Notes under the pieces: model-generated
Told to the model about the DNA's origin: nothing
The model's database searches: none
Seen by the model: the letters and a program-made list of their open reading frames with translations, nothing else
DNA from: Pseudomonadota bacterium
Lineage (GTDB): Bacteria; Pseudomonadota; Gammaproteobacteria; Burkholderiales; Burkholderiaceae_F
Direction of reading: 5' to 3'
Assembly: GCA_021825945.1 (NCBI GenBank)
Contig: JAKAFN010000002.1
Coordinates: 105,915 to 169,914 of the forward strand
DNA: 64,000 nt
Shown: piece by piece, positions 1 to 8,513 of the stretch
Layout: the number at the start of each line of letters is the position of its first letter
How positions within the stretch are numbered: position 1 is the stretch's first letter
Translations under genes and position numbers: made by a program

Positions 1-1
1 T

Positions 2-706
2 TCCGAGCTCATCCGCCGCGAGTTGGCGCTGACGCGCGCGGCGGGCAAACCAGTGGTGGTTTCGATGAGCGATGTGGCCGCGTCCGGGGGATACTGGATC
101 ACCACCGCGTCGAACCGCGTGCTGGCGGACCCGGGGACGATCACCGGCTCGATCGGCGTATTCGGCATCCTTCCGACGGTGGATGGCACCCTGGGCAAGC
201 TCGGCATCCATACCGGCGGCACCACGACCACTTGGCTGGCCGGCGCCGCGGACCTCCGGCGTCCGCTCGACCCGCGCCTGGGCGGGATGGTTCAGGAAAC
301 CATCGGGTACATGTATCGCCAATTCCTGGAACGGGTCGGACATGCACGCCACCTGCCGACCGAGCAAGTCGATGCCATCGCGCAGGGACGCGTCTGGACC
401 GGCCGACAAGCGCGCGCCCGGAGATTGGTGGACGGATACGGCAACCTCGAAGATGCGGTGCATGCGGCGGCCGAGATCGCCAAGCTCCGCCCGGGCTACG
501 GCACCACGTATATCGAAGCCGAGCCGACCGGATGGGGTCACCTGCTCACCAGTTTGCCGGCCGGATGGCTGCGCGCCACGTTCAGCGCCATGGGCGTCGA
601 CGCATCCTGGTTTGCGCCGATCTCCTCCGACGCCGCGCTGGCACGAGTCGCCACCCCCGCCGGCACCTTGCATGTCCTGGCGGATTGCCTGTGTCAAGCG
701 CCCTAA
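2..706 (+). CDS. sppA: Signal peptide peptidase SppA, C-terminal part (5' end outside window)
   Basis: This is the C-terminal catalytic part of the long SppA-type membrane serine protease, which degrades leftover signal peptides in the inner membrane. The frame is open from the first bases, so the true start lies upstream and the TTG at 23 is internal. The nucleophile region AASGGYW, the TGSIGVFG stretch and the later domain running to GYGNLEDAV match the family. In the long form the general-base lysine is in the N-terminal half, which is not visible here. slmA follows on the same strand after about 90 bases. Confidence 0.9.
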   Translation, partial: SELIRRELALTRAAGKPVVVSMSDVAASGGYWITTASNRVLADPGTITGSIGVFGILPTVDGTLGKLGIHTGGTTTTWLAGAADLRRPLDPRLGGMVQETIGYMYRQFLERVGHARHLPTEQVDAIAQGRVWTGRQARARRLVDGYGNLEDAVHAAAEIAKLRPGYGTTYIEAEPTGWGHLLTSLPAGWLRATFSAMGVDASWFAPISSDAALARVATPAGTLHVLADCLCQAP

Positions 707-794
707 CGGCCACACCAGCGGAAGTGAGTAATCCCACACCGCCACCGGTTTCCGGTAGATTCGCCTGTCCGCTTCCCGCAGCCCCGGACCGCCG

Positions 795-1430
795 ATGCAG
801 ACACGATCTCCCGCCGACATGACGACCGAAGACCTGGAAGAGGCCGGGGTCGGCCGGAAACGCCGACAGCCGGGCGCCCGCAGGCTGCAGATCCTGCAGA
901 CCCTCGCCGCCATGCTGGAGGATCCGCGCGCCGAAAAGGTCACCACGGCCGCGCTGGCAGCCCGGCTCGACGTGTCCGAAGCGGCCCTCTACCGTCATTT
1001 CGCCAGCAAGGCCCAGATGTTCGAGGGCCTGATCGAATTCATCGAAACCACCGTCTTCCGCCTGCTCAACGAAATCGCGATGCAGGAGGACTCGGGTCGG
1101 CAACAGGTCCGCACCATGATCCGCATGCTGCTCGAGTTCGCGCAGACCAACCGCGGCATGACCCGCGTGCTGATCGGCGACGCCCTGGTCAACGAAAATG
1201 ACCGTCTCCAGGAGCGCATGAACCAGTTGTTCGACCGGATCGAGGCGTCGGTCAAGCAGGCGGTCCGGATCGCCATCACGCAGGAGGAACTGCCGCCGGA
1301 TACGGATGCGAGCGCACAGGCCTGCCTGGTCGTGGCATACGTGACCGGACGCTGGCACCGGTACGCGAAGAGCGGCTTCGGAAAATCGCCCGTCGACGGG
1401 CTGGAAGTGCACCTCGCCGTCCTGGCCTAG
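795..1430 (+). CDS. slmA: TetR-family nucleoid occlusion factor SlmA
   Basis: This 211-residue TetR-family protein matches SlmA along its whole length. SlmA binds specific chromosomal sites and blocks FtsZ assembly over the nucleoid. The helix-turn-helix lies at about residues 40-78, with the signature VSEAALYRHFASKAQMFEGL followed by a helix rich in IEFIE, as in SlmA. The later stretch DRLQERMNQLFDRIEASVKQ also matches. The ATG at 795 gives a roughly 25-residue N-terminal tail; an internal ATG at residue 9 is a possible alternative start. No terminator is visible downstream. Confidence 0.87.
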   Translation: MQTRSPADMTTEDLEEAGVGRKRRQPGARRLQILQTLAAMLEDPRAEKVTTAALAARLDVSEAALYRHFASKAQMFEGLIEFIETTVFRLLNEIAMQEDSGRQQVRTMIRMLLEFAQTNRGMTRVLIGDALVNENDRLQERMNQLFDRIEASVKQAVRIAITQEELPPDTDASAQACLVVAYVTGRWHRYAKSGFGKSPVDGLEVHLAVLA

Positions 1431-1552
1431 GCATTCCCGTTCAACGCAGGATCGCTACCCGGACGTTGCGGCGTGTCCCACCGATTTGGCCGGAGCGGAA
1501 CTCCCGTTGCCGGGGTCCGGGGTGGCAATGTAGCGGTAGCCGCGCTGGGGTT

Positions 1553-1598
1553 CCCCCTCTCCCGAGTGCGGGACAAGGGCGGGGGTGAGGGTAAGGGC
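1553..1598 (-). repeat. Dispersed GC-rich palindromic repeat, family 1, copy A
   Basis: On the minus strand this reads CCCTCACCCCCGCCC, then a decayed CTCCCG/CGGGAG palindrome. Related copies lie at 2921-2968, 20467-20512 and 25930-25970. It abuts the point where similarity of the integrase remnant ends, so its insertion or recombination there may have truncated that gene. Confidence 0.75.
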
Positions 1599-1611
1599 GC
1601 AATACAACTGC

Positions 1612-1731
1612 TTGAAGGTACACGCCGCGGATATAGCCCTCCTGGGTCCTGGGCTCCATCTTGCGCATACGCATATCGTCGATCATGCGCTGCCGCAACG
1701 GCGAAACTGCTCGACTCGTCTGTTCGCTCAT
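1612..1731 (-). pseudogene. Tyrosine recombinase (phage-type integrase) N-terminal remnant
   Basis: From the ATG at 1731 the minus strand encodes about 37 residues (MSEQTSRAVSPLRQRMIDDM, then a segment ending QEGYIRGVY) typical of the N-terminal SAM-like domain of IS-associated tyrosine recombinases. Similarity ends near 1620. From there the frame runs into the palindromic repeat at 1553-1598 and encodes low-complexity Pro/Arg. No catalytic domain (R-H-R-Y) is present anywhere nearby, so this is a broken mobile-element gene. The assignment rests on my recognition of the N-terminal motif; an alignment would settle it. Confidence 0.7.
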
Positions 1732-1792
1732 GGCTCTGCTCCTGATATTGGTTGACGAGGCCAATTGCCTCATCGCCAACATACGAAACAGA

Positions 1793-1856
1793 GCTTCGGT
1801 ACTCAAATCTGCGCGCCCGGTTTTCGGCGCCGACTTTTTCAGTACTGTACCGAAGC
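1793..1856. repeat. 10-bp perfect inverted repeat upstream of the integrase remnant
   Basis: GCTTCGGTAC at 1793-1802 and its exact complement GTACCGAAGC at 1847-1856 are separated by 44 bases. The pair lies just upstream of the integrase remnant start at 1731. It could be a terminal or recombinase-binding repeat of the lost element, or an operator. Confidence 0.55.
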
Positions 1857-2077
1857 ATGGAAGTCTGCGGAAGCGCCGCGTGCCGATTTCCACGGCCGAT
1901 TTTCCGGGGGCACTCAGAAGGAGCGGCCGCAGTCTCCACGCTTTGCGGGGTCCTACTGCCGCGGCAAGTTAAACCTCGATCTGTTCCGCGAGTTCCAGTG
2001 CGTCGTCGACCCCGATTCCCATGATCGGCGCTCCGCGCCCGCGCTTGGAACCTCTCCAAGGCGGGCGTCCGTCAACG
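1857..2077. other. Gene-free stretch between integrase remnant and toxin-antitoxin promoter
   Basis: I see no convincing gene here. The open frames on both strands have unlikely composition and no recognisable domain. The stretch lies between the decayed mobile element and the promoter of the toxin-antitoxin pair and is probably element debris. Confidence 0.5.
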
Positions 2078-2105
2078 TTGACATTCGTATCCGATTGGAT
2101 ACAAT
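2078..2105 (+). promoter_or_regulatory. Sigma-70 promoter with overlapping palindromic operator for the toxin-antitoxin operon
   Basis: A consensus -35 TTGACA (2078-2083) is followed after 16 bases by a -10 TACAAT (2100-2105). The perfect palindrome GTATCC-GATT-GGATAC (2087-2102) fills the spacer and overlaps the -10. This is the expected place for an autorepressing antitoxin to bind. Predicted transcription start is about 2112, with no room for a leader before the toxin frame. Confidence 0.75.
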
Positions 2106-2111
2106 CCTTGG

Positions 2112-2414
2112 ATATTCACGGTCCAACTAACTTCGCAATTTCAGGATTGGCTGGACAGCCTGGGTGACCAAAGGGCGCAAGTCCGCATCGTGGCCCGCCT
2201 GCGCCAAGCCGAGGCCGGAAACCTCGGCGACTGGAAGGCCGTCGGTGGCGAGGTTTCCGAGATGCGGGTGAATTTCGGACCCGGCTACCGGCTCTATTTT
2301 GTTCGTCGTGGGCGGATCCTCATTGTGATGCTCGCCGGAGGCGACAAATCGACGCAAACCGCCGATATCCGGCGGGCCAGACGGATTCTTGACCAATTGG
2401 AGCTTGATTCATGA
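2112..2414 (+). CDS. HigB/RelE-superfamily toxin with non-canonical start
   Basis: This is a RelE/ParE-superfamily addiction toxin of the HigB-like killer type, expected to be a ribosome-dependent mRNA endonuclease. The hallmark stretch is GNLGDWKAVGG...SEMRVNFGPGYRLYF. Family similarity begins at IFTVQLTSQFQDWLDSL, which puts the start at the ATA codon at 2112 and gives about 100 residues, the usual length. The only standard start codon in frame is GTG at 2190, which would remove 26 conserved residues. The predicted transcription start also falls at about 2112. Its stop overlaps the antitoxin ATG. Whether the toxin is made efficiently is uncertain. Confidence 0.72.
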   Translation: MFTVQLTSQFQDWLDSLGDQRAQVRIVARLRQAEAGNLGDWKAVGGEVSEMRVNFGPGYRLYFVRRGRILIVMLAGGDKSTQTADIRRARRILDQLELDS

Positions 2415-2710
2415 GCAAAGTTAAGTCCAAGAAGAAGCTGGTTCCGTTCGATGCGGCCCGATACCTGACGGACGACGCGGCGATCGCCGAGTACTTGTCG
2501 GCAGTACTGGAATCGGGTGATCCCGATCTGCTATTGCTTGCCCTGTCGGACGTTGCGCGCGCGCGCGGCATGGCGGAGGTCGCCAAGGCTGCAGGGCTGG
2601 GACGGGAGAGCCTCTATAAAGCGCTCGCTCCAGGGGCCAAACCGCGCTACGACACCATCATGAAAGTCGTACGCGCACTTGGTGTTCAACTTACTGCGAA
2701 GCCGGCGTAA
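2411..2710 (+). CDS. HigA-like antitoxin (addiction module antidote, XRE-type HTH)
   Basis: This 99-residue protein is the cognate antitoxin. The N-terminus (FDAARYLTDDAAIAEYL) and the C-terminal helix-turn-helix (MAEVAKAAGLGRESLYKAL, about residues 55-73) match the antidote family found downstream of HigB-like toxins. Its ATG overlaps the toxin stop as ATGA, so the two are translationally coupled. It should bind the toxin and repress the operon through the palindrome at 2087-2102. Confidence 0.88.
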   Translation: MSKVKSKKKLVPFDAARYLTDDAAIAEYLSAVLESGDPDLLLLALSDVARARGMAEVAKAAGLGRESLYKALAPGAKPRYDTIMKVVRALGVQLTAKPA

Positions 2711-3018
2711 GTTGCCCGCGAAATGATCCGTAGCGGGTCGTGTGCCGGCGCCGGTGTGAGGTACGGCAGCGAACGTGGCCGAACCGCAGATCACTCGACG
2801 CTTGAGCGGCGGCCTACCGCCGCATTGCCGCCCCATTGCCCGCCGGCACCGCTGTCCGTTCAGGCCGAGGACCGGATAGGTAGCCCGCAAGGCCAGATTC
2901 AATCAGTTGTGTTTCGCGTGCACCCTCACCCCCGCCCTCTCCCGCACGCGGGAGAAGCGAGCGGGCGGCTATTGCAGGGAACCGTCACAGGTCGTGACTA
3001 TGGGCGGCAACGCCTGCT
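2711..3018. other. Intergenic stretch holding palindromic repeat copy B
   Basis: About 300 bases between the antitoxin gene and the convergent VIT-family gene. Apart from the palindromic repeat at 2921-2968 I see no gene or RNA. Open frames here have no recognisable domain. Confidence 0.5.
2921..2968 (+). repeat. Dispersed palindromic repeat, family 1, copy B
   Basis: This is the best-preserved copy: CCCTCACCCCCGCCC followed by the near-perfect palindrome CTCTCCCGCACGCGGGAGAA. It lies between two convergent genes, where it could act as a bidirectional terminator or mRNA-stabilising hairpin. Confidence 0.75.
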
Positions 3019-3738
3019 CTACCCCACCAGCCTCGCCAACCCGAAGGCGACCGCCGCCGCCGCCCCCCCGATCACCATCGTCTGCACGCCGGAGCGGAAC
3101 GGCTCCGCCCCGGTGAAGCGGGCCTTGGCGTAGCCGAACAAGCCCAAGGCCATGAGCGTCAACGCCGCCGACCACGGCAGCGCCTGCGGTACGCTGGACA
3201 GGAACACGTATGGCGCAAGCGGCACCGCACCGCCCACGACGTAGCTGGCCCCGATCGTCACCGCCGAACGCTGTCCGCCCGCGGGATCCGGTTTCTCCAG
3301 CCCCAATTCGAAACGCATCATGAAATCGCGCCACGCGATCGGGCGCTCGCGCAACCCCTGGATCACCGGACCATAGTGCGCCTCGGTCAATCCGTACTGG
3401 CGAAAGACATCCGCCACCTCGTCCATCTCGGCCTGCGGCTTCTCGACGATCTCGATCTCTTCGCGCCGCAATTCGGCCGCATAGTGCTCGGCTTCGGTCT
3501 TCGCCGCGAGATAGCCGCCCAGACCCATCGCGATCGCACCGGCTGCGATCTCGGCCACGCCGGCGGTGATCACGGTGCCGACCATGGTGGTTACCCCACT
3601 GATCCCGGCCGCCAAGGCAAACGGAACCGTCAGCCCGTCGGCCATGCCGACGACCACGTCCCGCACGGTCTGGCTGGCATGAAAATGGGATTCGTGATGA
3701 AGATGCGTATCCACGGCGCGCCGTCGGTATTCGAACAT
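3019..3738 (-). CDS. VIT1/CCC1 family iron/manganese transporter
   Basis: This 239-residue membrane protein belongs to the VIT/CCC1 family, which moves Fe2+ or Mn2+. The motif VRDVVVGMADGLTVPFALAAG marks the first membrane helix. The acidic cytosolic region AKTEAEHYAAELRREEIEIVEKPQAEMDEV (in two parts) carries the metal-binding glutamates. Further hydrophobic helices occupy the C-terminal half. The ATG at 3738 removes a 58-residue low-similarity extension; an ATG at 3762 is also possible, and neither has a strong ribosome binding site. It is followed on the same strand by nothing closer than the repeat at 2921-2968. Confidence 0.85.
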   Translation of the reverse strand: MFEYRRRAVDTHLHHESHFHASQTVRDVVVGMADGLTVPFALAAGISGVTTMVGTVITAGVAEIAAGAIAMGLGGYLAAKTEAEHYAAELRREEIEIVEKPQAEMDEVADVFRQYGLTEAHYGPVIQGLRERPIAWRDFMMRFELGLEKPDPAGGQRSAVTIGASYVVGGAVPLAPYVFLSSVPQALPWSAALTLMALGLFGYAKARFTGAEPFRSGVQTMVIGGAAAAVAFGLARLVG

Positions 3739-3893
3739 AAAGCCCGAAGGGTAACAGCCCATCCCGTCGCGGTGAAGCAAATTGCCGTTGTTCTCGGTAA
3801 TTTCATGCGGATGGGACAAAAAACAAGCAGAAATGAGAATGAATCCTTGCGCGAAAACGTGGGCATTCGCGACGGACGCGCGGGATTCGGACC

Positions 3894-4796
3894 TCACTGG
3901 GATGGTGCGCACGCTCCGGGATCGTCGTCGAACGCAATATCACCATCCGGATTCGCCCTGCCGTCCGCCTGCAAGCCCAGGAAATCGAACAGCGTGCGGT
4001 CCATGAGATGCGACGGGGTCACCCGGGCCAGCGCACGAAACACATTTTCCGTGCGTCCGGGAAAACGCCGCTCCCACTCGGCAACCATGTTCTTGACCTG
4101 CTTGCGCTGCAGATTTTCCTGCGAGCCGCAAAGATTGCAGGGAATGATCGGAAACTGCCGGTCGTGGGCATAGCGCGCAAGATCGTCCTCCGGAACGTAT
4201 GCCAGAGGCCGGATCACGACATGGCGCCCGTCATCGGAAACCAGCTTCGGCGGCATCGCCTTGATCCGGCCGCCATAGAACAGGTTCAGGAAAAACGTCC
4301 CGAGGATGTCGTCGCGGTGGTGGCCCAGTGCGATCTTGGTTGCACCGAGTTCGGTCGCGACCCGATACAAGACGCCGCGCCGCAGCCGCGAGCACAACGA
4401 ACACATCGTCTTGCCCTCGGGAATCAGGCGTTGGACGATGGAATACGTGTCCTGGGTTTCGATGTGAAACGGCACACCCAGGCCGTGCAGATATTCGGGC
4501 AGCACGTGCGCCGGGAACCCCGGCTGCTTCTGATCCAGGTTGACGGCGACGAGGTCGAACGCCACCGGCGCGCGCGCCTGCAGGATGCGCAGCATCTCGA
4601 GCAGGCCGTAGCTGTCCTTGCCGCCCGATAGGCAGACCATCACGCGATCACCGGGCTCGATCATCGCGTAATCGGTGATCGCCTGCGCGGTCAGGCGGAC
4701 CAGACGCTTCTCCAGCTTACGGCGCTCGCGCGCGTCGCGCTCCACGCGGCACCGCGAAGGCGTCGGCAGGGTGACGGGAATCTCCACCGCGCTCAC
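3894..4796 (-). CDS. ttcA: tRNA 2-thiocytidine biosynthesis protein TtcA
   Basis: This 300-residue protein is the [4Fe-4S]-dependent enzyme that thiolates cytidine 32 of tRNA. The PP-loop SGGKDS is at residues 57-62 and adenylates the base. Cluster cysteines are visible as C132-x-x-C135 and C220-x-x-C223. The C-terminus runs through [15 protein letters not shown], typical of TtcA. Its ATG overlaps the folB stop as ATGA, so it is coupled to folB. Confidence 0.95.
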   Translation of the reverse strand: MSAVEIPVTLPTPSRCRVERDARERRKLEKRLVRLTAQAITDYAMIEPGDRVMVCLSGGKDSYGLLEMLRILQARAPVAFDLVAVNLDQKQPGFPAHVLPEYLHGLGVPFHIETQDTYSIVQRLIPEGKTMCSLCSRLRRGVLYRVATELGATKIALGHHRDDILGTFFLNLFYGGRIKAMPPKLVSDDGRHVVIRPLAYVPEDDLARYAHDRQFPIIPCNLCGSQENLQRKQVKNMVAEWERRFPGRTENVFRALARVTPSHLMDRTLFDFLGLQADGRANPDGDIAFDDDPGACAPSQ

Positions 4797-5191
4797 GGCG
4801 CATCCCGGAAGCGCAAGATCTCGACGCCGATTCCTGCGACGTTTTCATAGATCTCGGTCTTTTCGCTCGCCACCCGCACGGCGACGGCTGCCGGGTGTCG
4901 CAACAGTTCGGAGGCCACGTCATCGACGAGCGTTTCCTGGAGATTGACGTGCCCCTGGGCCAAACGCTTGCGCACCACGTCGCGAATGAAGTCGTAGTCG
5001 ACGACTTCCTCGATCGCATCGCGTACCGGCGTCGACTGGGACAGTCGCACGTACAGGCCGACATTGAGCAGCAGGCGTTGCATGACACCGCGCTCGTTCG
5101 AGTACACGCCGATGTTGGCCTCAACCACCCAATCACGCAGAAAAATGCACCGGCACTCCGCCAGGCGCGGATCGATCAATAACGTAGCCAT
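4793..5191 (-). CDS. folB: Dihydroneopterin aldolase FolB
   Basis: This 132-residue protein converts 7,8-dihydroneopterin to 6-hydroxymethyl-dihydropterin in folate synthesis. The N-terminal [20 protein letters not shown] carries the conserved glutamate and tyrosine region. The segment [11 protein letters not shown] and the late [17 protein letters not shown] also match. It sits between the FolM-like reductase gene (upstream) and ttcA (overlapping), which supports a pterin role. Confidence 0.92.
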   Translation of the reverse strand: MATLLIDPRLAECRCIFLRDWVVEANIGVYSNERGVMQRLLLNVGLYVRLSQSTPVRDAIEEVVDYDFIRDVVRKRLAQGHVNLQETLVDDVASELLRHPAAVAVRVASEKTEIYENVAGIGVEILRFRDAP

Positions 5192-5224
5192 GAAATTCCG
5201 TACGATGCCATGCCGAACGAGCGT

Positions 5225-6007
5225 TCAGCGATTCGAAAACACGACGTCGCGCGCCGACGGCACGAGATGCTGTCCACCATCGACGAGCAGGGTCGTGCCC
5301 GTGATTGCCGGCGCATCGGCGAGAAACGCGACGGCGCCGGCGATGTCTTCCGGCGTGCTCGACCTCCCGAGTGGCGTCTCGCGGAACGCCGACTCGAACC
5401 CTGCCTGCGACTGCCCGGGCGAAGGCAGGGAAATCCCCGGCGCCACGCCGACGACGCGCAGTTTCGGCGCCAGCGTCCGGGCCATCAACCCGGTCGCCGC
5501 TTCCAACCCCGCCTTCGACAGCGTATAGGAGAAGAAGTCCGGATTGGGGTTCCACAGCTTCTGATCGAGCAGGTTGACGATCACGCCGCGCGCGTCCTCC
5601 GGCATGCGGGCATGCAGCAGCTGCGCCAACCGCACCGGCGCCGCGAGGTTGGTGGCCATGTGCAGATCGAACGCCTGCCGGGAAAACGTCGCGGCGGTAT
5701 CGAACTCGAACACCGACGCGTTGTTGACCAGGCAACGCACCGGACCCAATGCGCGCTCGCAGGCATCCAGCAACCCGTCGACCTCATCTCCGCGCGACAG
5801 ATCGCATGCCACCGCCACCGCTCGCCGACCGGCGGCTTCGACGTTGCCGACGACCCGCAAGGCATCGTCGCGCGAATGGCGGAAATGCACCACCACGTCC
5901 CAGCCGCGGCGGGCCAGCGCGGAGGCGATGGCGGCGCCGAGACGGCGAGCGCCGCCCGTCACCAACGCGACCCGCCCGCCCGCTCGCTCCGCCCCTGCCG
6001 CCGCCAT
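5225..6007 (-). CDS. Short-chain dehydrogenase, FolM/pteridine reductase type
   Basis: This 260-residue SDR enzyme carries the TGGARRLG cofactor motif at residues 17-24. Arginine after the glycine-rich turn is the mark of pteridine reductases and FolM (NADPH-dependent). Other elements are NNAS (95-98), the DQKLWNPNPDFFSY block and the catalytic Y161-x-x-x-K165. In this subgroup aspartate D149 stands where most SDRs have serine. FolM reduces dihydromonapterin and dihydrofolate, and the adjacent folB fits this. The ATG at 6007 is chosen because the 48 residues before it are low-complexity and overlap metE. Confidence 0.82.
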   Translation of the reverse strand: MAAAGAERAGGRVALVTGGARRLGAAIASALARRGWDVVVHFRHSRDDALRVVGNVEAAGRRAVAVACDLSRGDEVDGLLDACERALGPVRCLVNNASVFEFDTAATFSRQAFDLHMATNLAAPVRLAQLLHARMPEDARGVIVNLLDQKLWNPNPDFFSYTLSKAGLEAATGLMARTLAPKLRVVGVAPGISLPSPGQSQAGFESAFRETPLGRSSTPEDIAGAVAFLADAPAITGTTLLVDGGQHLVPSARDVVFSNR

Positions 6008-6107
6008 CTCGTCCGACCTTCTCGCACCAAGCCCTTTTGCCGCTCCGCGCGGTCGCCCGCGTCCGCTGCGAAGTGTATCGGGTTCGGACGCCGCCGGCGG
6101 ATCGCGC

Positions 6108-8405
6108 TCAACCGCCGCGCAGCACCTTCGCCGCTGCCACCATGTTGGCAAGAGCCGGCAACACCTCCTCCCACCGGCGCGTCTTGAGTCCGCAATCCGG
6201 ATTCACCCACAGGCGTTCGGCCGGAATCCGTGCGGCCGCCTTGCGCATCGCCGTGACGATCTGTTCGGTCGTCGGCACGTTGGGCGAATGGATGTCGTAG
6301 ACGCCGGGGCCGATCGCATTGGGATAGGCAACGGTCTCAAACGCGTCGAGGAGCTCCATGTCGGAACGGGCGGTCTCGATGGTGATGACATCCGCATCCA
6401 TCCGCGCGATGGCAGCGATGATGTCGTTGAACTCCGAGTAGCACATGTGGGTGTGAATCTGCGTTTCGTCGCGCACGCCGTTGGCGGCGATACGAAACGA
6501 TGCAACGGCCCAGTCGAGATACCCGTTCCATTCGGCGCGACGCAGCGGCAACCCCTCGCGTAGTGCCGCCTCGTCGATCTGGATCACGCGGATTCCGGCC
6601 GCTTCCAGGTCCAGCACTTCATCGCGGATCGCCAGCGCCAGTTGCCGGCAGGACGCCGAACGCGGCTGATCGTCGCGCACGAACGACCAGTTGCACATCG
6701 TCACCGGCCCGGTGAGCATCCCCTTCATCGGCTTGGCCGTCTGCGACTGCGCATAGCGGATCCAGTCCACTGTCATCGCCTTCGGACGATGGATGTCGCC
6801 GAAGAGGATGGGCGGCTTCACGCAGCGCGAACCGTAGGACTGGACCCAGCCGTTGCGGCTGAACGCGAAGCCCTCGAGCTGCTCAGCGAAATATTCGACC
6901 ATGTCGTTACGCTCCGGCTCGCCGTGCACCAGCACGTCCAGACCCAGCGCCTCCTGCTCGCGCACGCACCGGGTGATCTCGTCCTCCATCGCCGCGCGAT
7001 AGGCGGCGGCGTCGAGGCGTCCGGCGCGGAACGCGCTGCGGACGCGCCGGATCTCGGCGGTCTGGGGAAATGAACCGATCGTCGTCGTCGGATACGCCGG
7101 CAGATTCAGTAGTGCCGCCTGCTTGGCCGCGCGCACGGCATACCCGCTCGCCCGCGCTCCCTGTTGCGACGGAATGGCCGCCGCGCGCGCCAGCACCGCC
7201 GGGTTGTGCACGCGGGGCGAACGGCGCCGAGCCGACAACGCGGCTTGGTTCGCGTCCAGTTCGGCGCGCACGGTCTCGCGCCCGTCTTGCAGCGCGCGCG
7301 CCAGAACCTGCAATTCGTCGAGCTTTTGCAAGGCGAACGCCAGCCAGGACCTGAGCTCCGGGTCGAACTCCTCTTCGCATGCGAGGTCGACCGGCACATG
7401 CAGCAACGAACAGGACGGGGCGATCCACAGCCGGTTTCCGAACTGCCGGGCCACGGGTTCGATCCAGTCCAAAACCGCATTCAGATCGGTCTTCCAGACG
7501 TTGCGGCCATCGATCACCCCCAGCGACAGGACCTTATGTGCGGGCAGCAGGTTGCAGACCGGCAGGATGTCGTCCCGCCCGCCGGTGACATCGAGATGCA
7601 GGCCCGCGACGGGCAAGGTCGCGGCGAGGTACAGATTTTCCCGCAACGGTCCGAAATAGGTGGCGAGCAGTAGCTTGACGGGGGTCGATTTCAATGTGTG
7701 GTAGGCATCCTGGAACGCATGCCGCCATTCGACATCGAGGTCGGTCGCGAGCACCGGCTCGTCGATCTGCACCCACTCCGCGCCCGCAGCGCCCAACGCA
7801 TCCAGAAGTGACGCATAGACGGCCAGCAGGCGCGGCAGCAGACCGAGCCGGTTCGAACCATCCTTGGTCTTGGCCAAGGCTAAGTAGGTCACGGGCCCGA
7901 TGAGGACTGGTTTGGCATTGACGCCCGCCGCGCGGGCTTCGGCCAGTTGTCCGAGCAGCCGCGAGGCGTCGAGGAGGAACTCGGTGTCGGCGGCAAGTTC
8001 GGGAACGATGTAGTGGTAGTTGGTGTTGAACCATTTGGTCATCTCGCCGGCGGCGACGCCCGCGCAACACTCGGCGCCTTCGTCACCGCACGCCGCGTCC
8101 GGCGCCGAGCGGCCGCGCGCCACCCGGAAGTAGGTATCCAGCGCGTCGCCCCCGAGCCGGCGTGCCCGCTGCGGCAGGGCTCCCAAGGTCGCGCTCATGT
8201 CCAGCATCTGGTCATAAAACGAAAAGTCGCCCACCGGCACCCAATCGAGGGCCGCCTGGCATGCCCAATGGCGCCGGCGCAACGTCGCGCCGAGATCCTC
8301 CAGCGCCGCACGCGACGACTCGCCCTTCCAGTAGGACTCCAATGCGAACTTCAACTCCCGCCGGGCGCCGATACGCGGGAATCCGAGATTGTGGGTGGTG
8401 ACCAT
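6108..8405 (-). CDS. metE: Cobalamin-independent methionine synthase MetE
   Basis: This 765-residue enzyme transfers a methyl group from 5-methyltetrahydrofolate triglutamate to homocysteine without B12. It has the usual full length with two related barrels. The start [21 protein letters not shown] is typical. Zinc ligands are visible in the C-terminal barrel: [20 protein letters not shown] and the terminal NPDCGLKTR. Divergent metR and a MetR-like site at 8495-8507 suggest activation by MetR with homocysteine. No B12 riboswitch is visible in the 108-base leader. Confidence 0.97.
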   Translation of the reverse strand: MVTTHNLGFPRIGARRELKFALESYWKGESSRAALEDLGATLRRRHWACQAALDWVPVGDFSFYDQMLDMSATLGALPQRARRLGGDALDTYFRVARGRSAPDAACGDEGAECCAGVAAGEMTKWFNTNYHYIVPELAADTEFLLDASRLLGQLAEARAAGVNAKPVLIGPVTYLALAKTKDGSNRLGLLPRLLAVYASLLDALGAAGAEWVQIDEPVLATDLDVEWRHAFQDAYHTLKSTPVKLLLATYFGPLRENLYLAATLPVAGLHLDVTGGRDDILPVCNLLPAHKVLSLGVIDGRNVWKTDLNAVLDWIEPVARQFGNRLWIAPSCSLLHVPVDLACEEEFDPELRSWLAFALQKLDELQVLARALQDGRETVRAELDANQAALSARRRSPRVHNPAVLARAAAIPSQQGARASGYAVRAAKQAALLNLPAYPTTTIGSFPQTAEIRRVRSAFRAGRLDAAAYRAAMEDEITRCVREQEALGLDVLVHGEPERNDMVEYFAEQLEGFAFSRNGWVQSYGSRCVKPPILFGDIHRPKAMTVDWIRYAQSQTAKPMKGMLTGPVTMCNWSFVRDDQPRSASCRQLALAIRDEVLDLEAAGIRVIQIDEAALREGLPLRRAEWNGYLDWAVASFRIAANGVRDETQIHTHMCYSEFNDIIAAIARMDADVITIETARSDMELLDAFETVAYPNAIGPGVYDIHSPNVPTTEQIVTAMRKAAARIPAERLWVNPDCGLKTRRWEEVLPALANMVAAAKVLRGG

Positions 8406-8513
8406 GCGAAATGCCTTCCCTGAGCGATGAGATTCGGTAGCGGATGCTAGGGGGCGATCCTCATGAAGTAAAATGGTCTTATCTCACCAATCAATGAATT
8501 TTGATCATCTTTT
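8406..8513. promoter_or_regulatory. Divergent metE/metR control region with MetR-like sites
   Basis: TGAATTTTGATCA (8495-8507) differs at one position from the MetR consensus TGAA-N5-TTCA when read on the minus strand. A second perfect inverted repeat, GATCAT-CTTTT-ATGATC (8503-8519), overlaps the metR ATG and could give autorepression. Possible metE promoter elements on the minus strand are TTGATT (8489-8494) and TTTACT (8468-8473), both weak. The MetR-like site lies just upstream of these, as expected for an activator. Confidence 0.55.

Noticed and set aside
2531..2902. Minus-strand frame of 123 residues antisense to the antitoxin gene
   Set aside because: Composition is typical of spurious frames in GC-rich DNA and it overlaps a well-supported gene.
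3739..3850. Fur-like half site (TGAGAAT at about 3834) upstream of the VIT-family gene
   Set aside because: Only one half matches the Fur consensus; the second half has about two of seven matches, so a chance match is likely.
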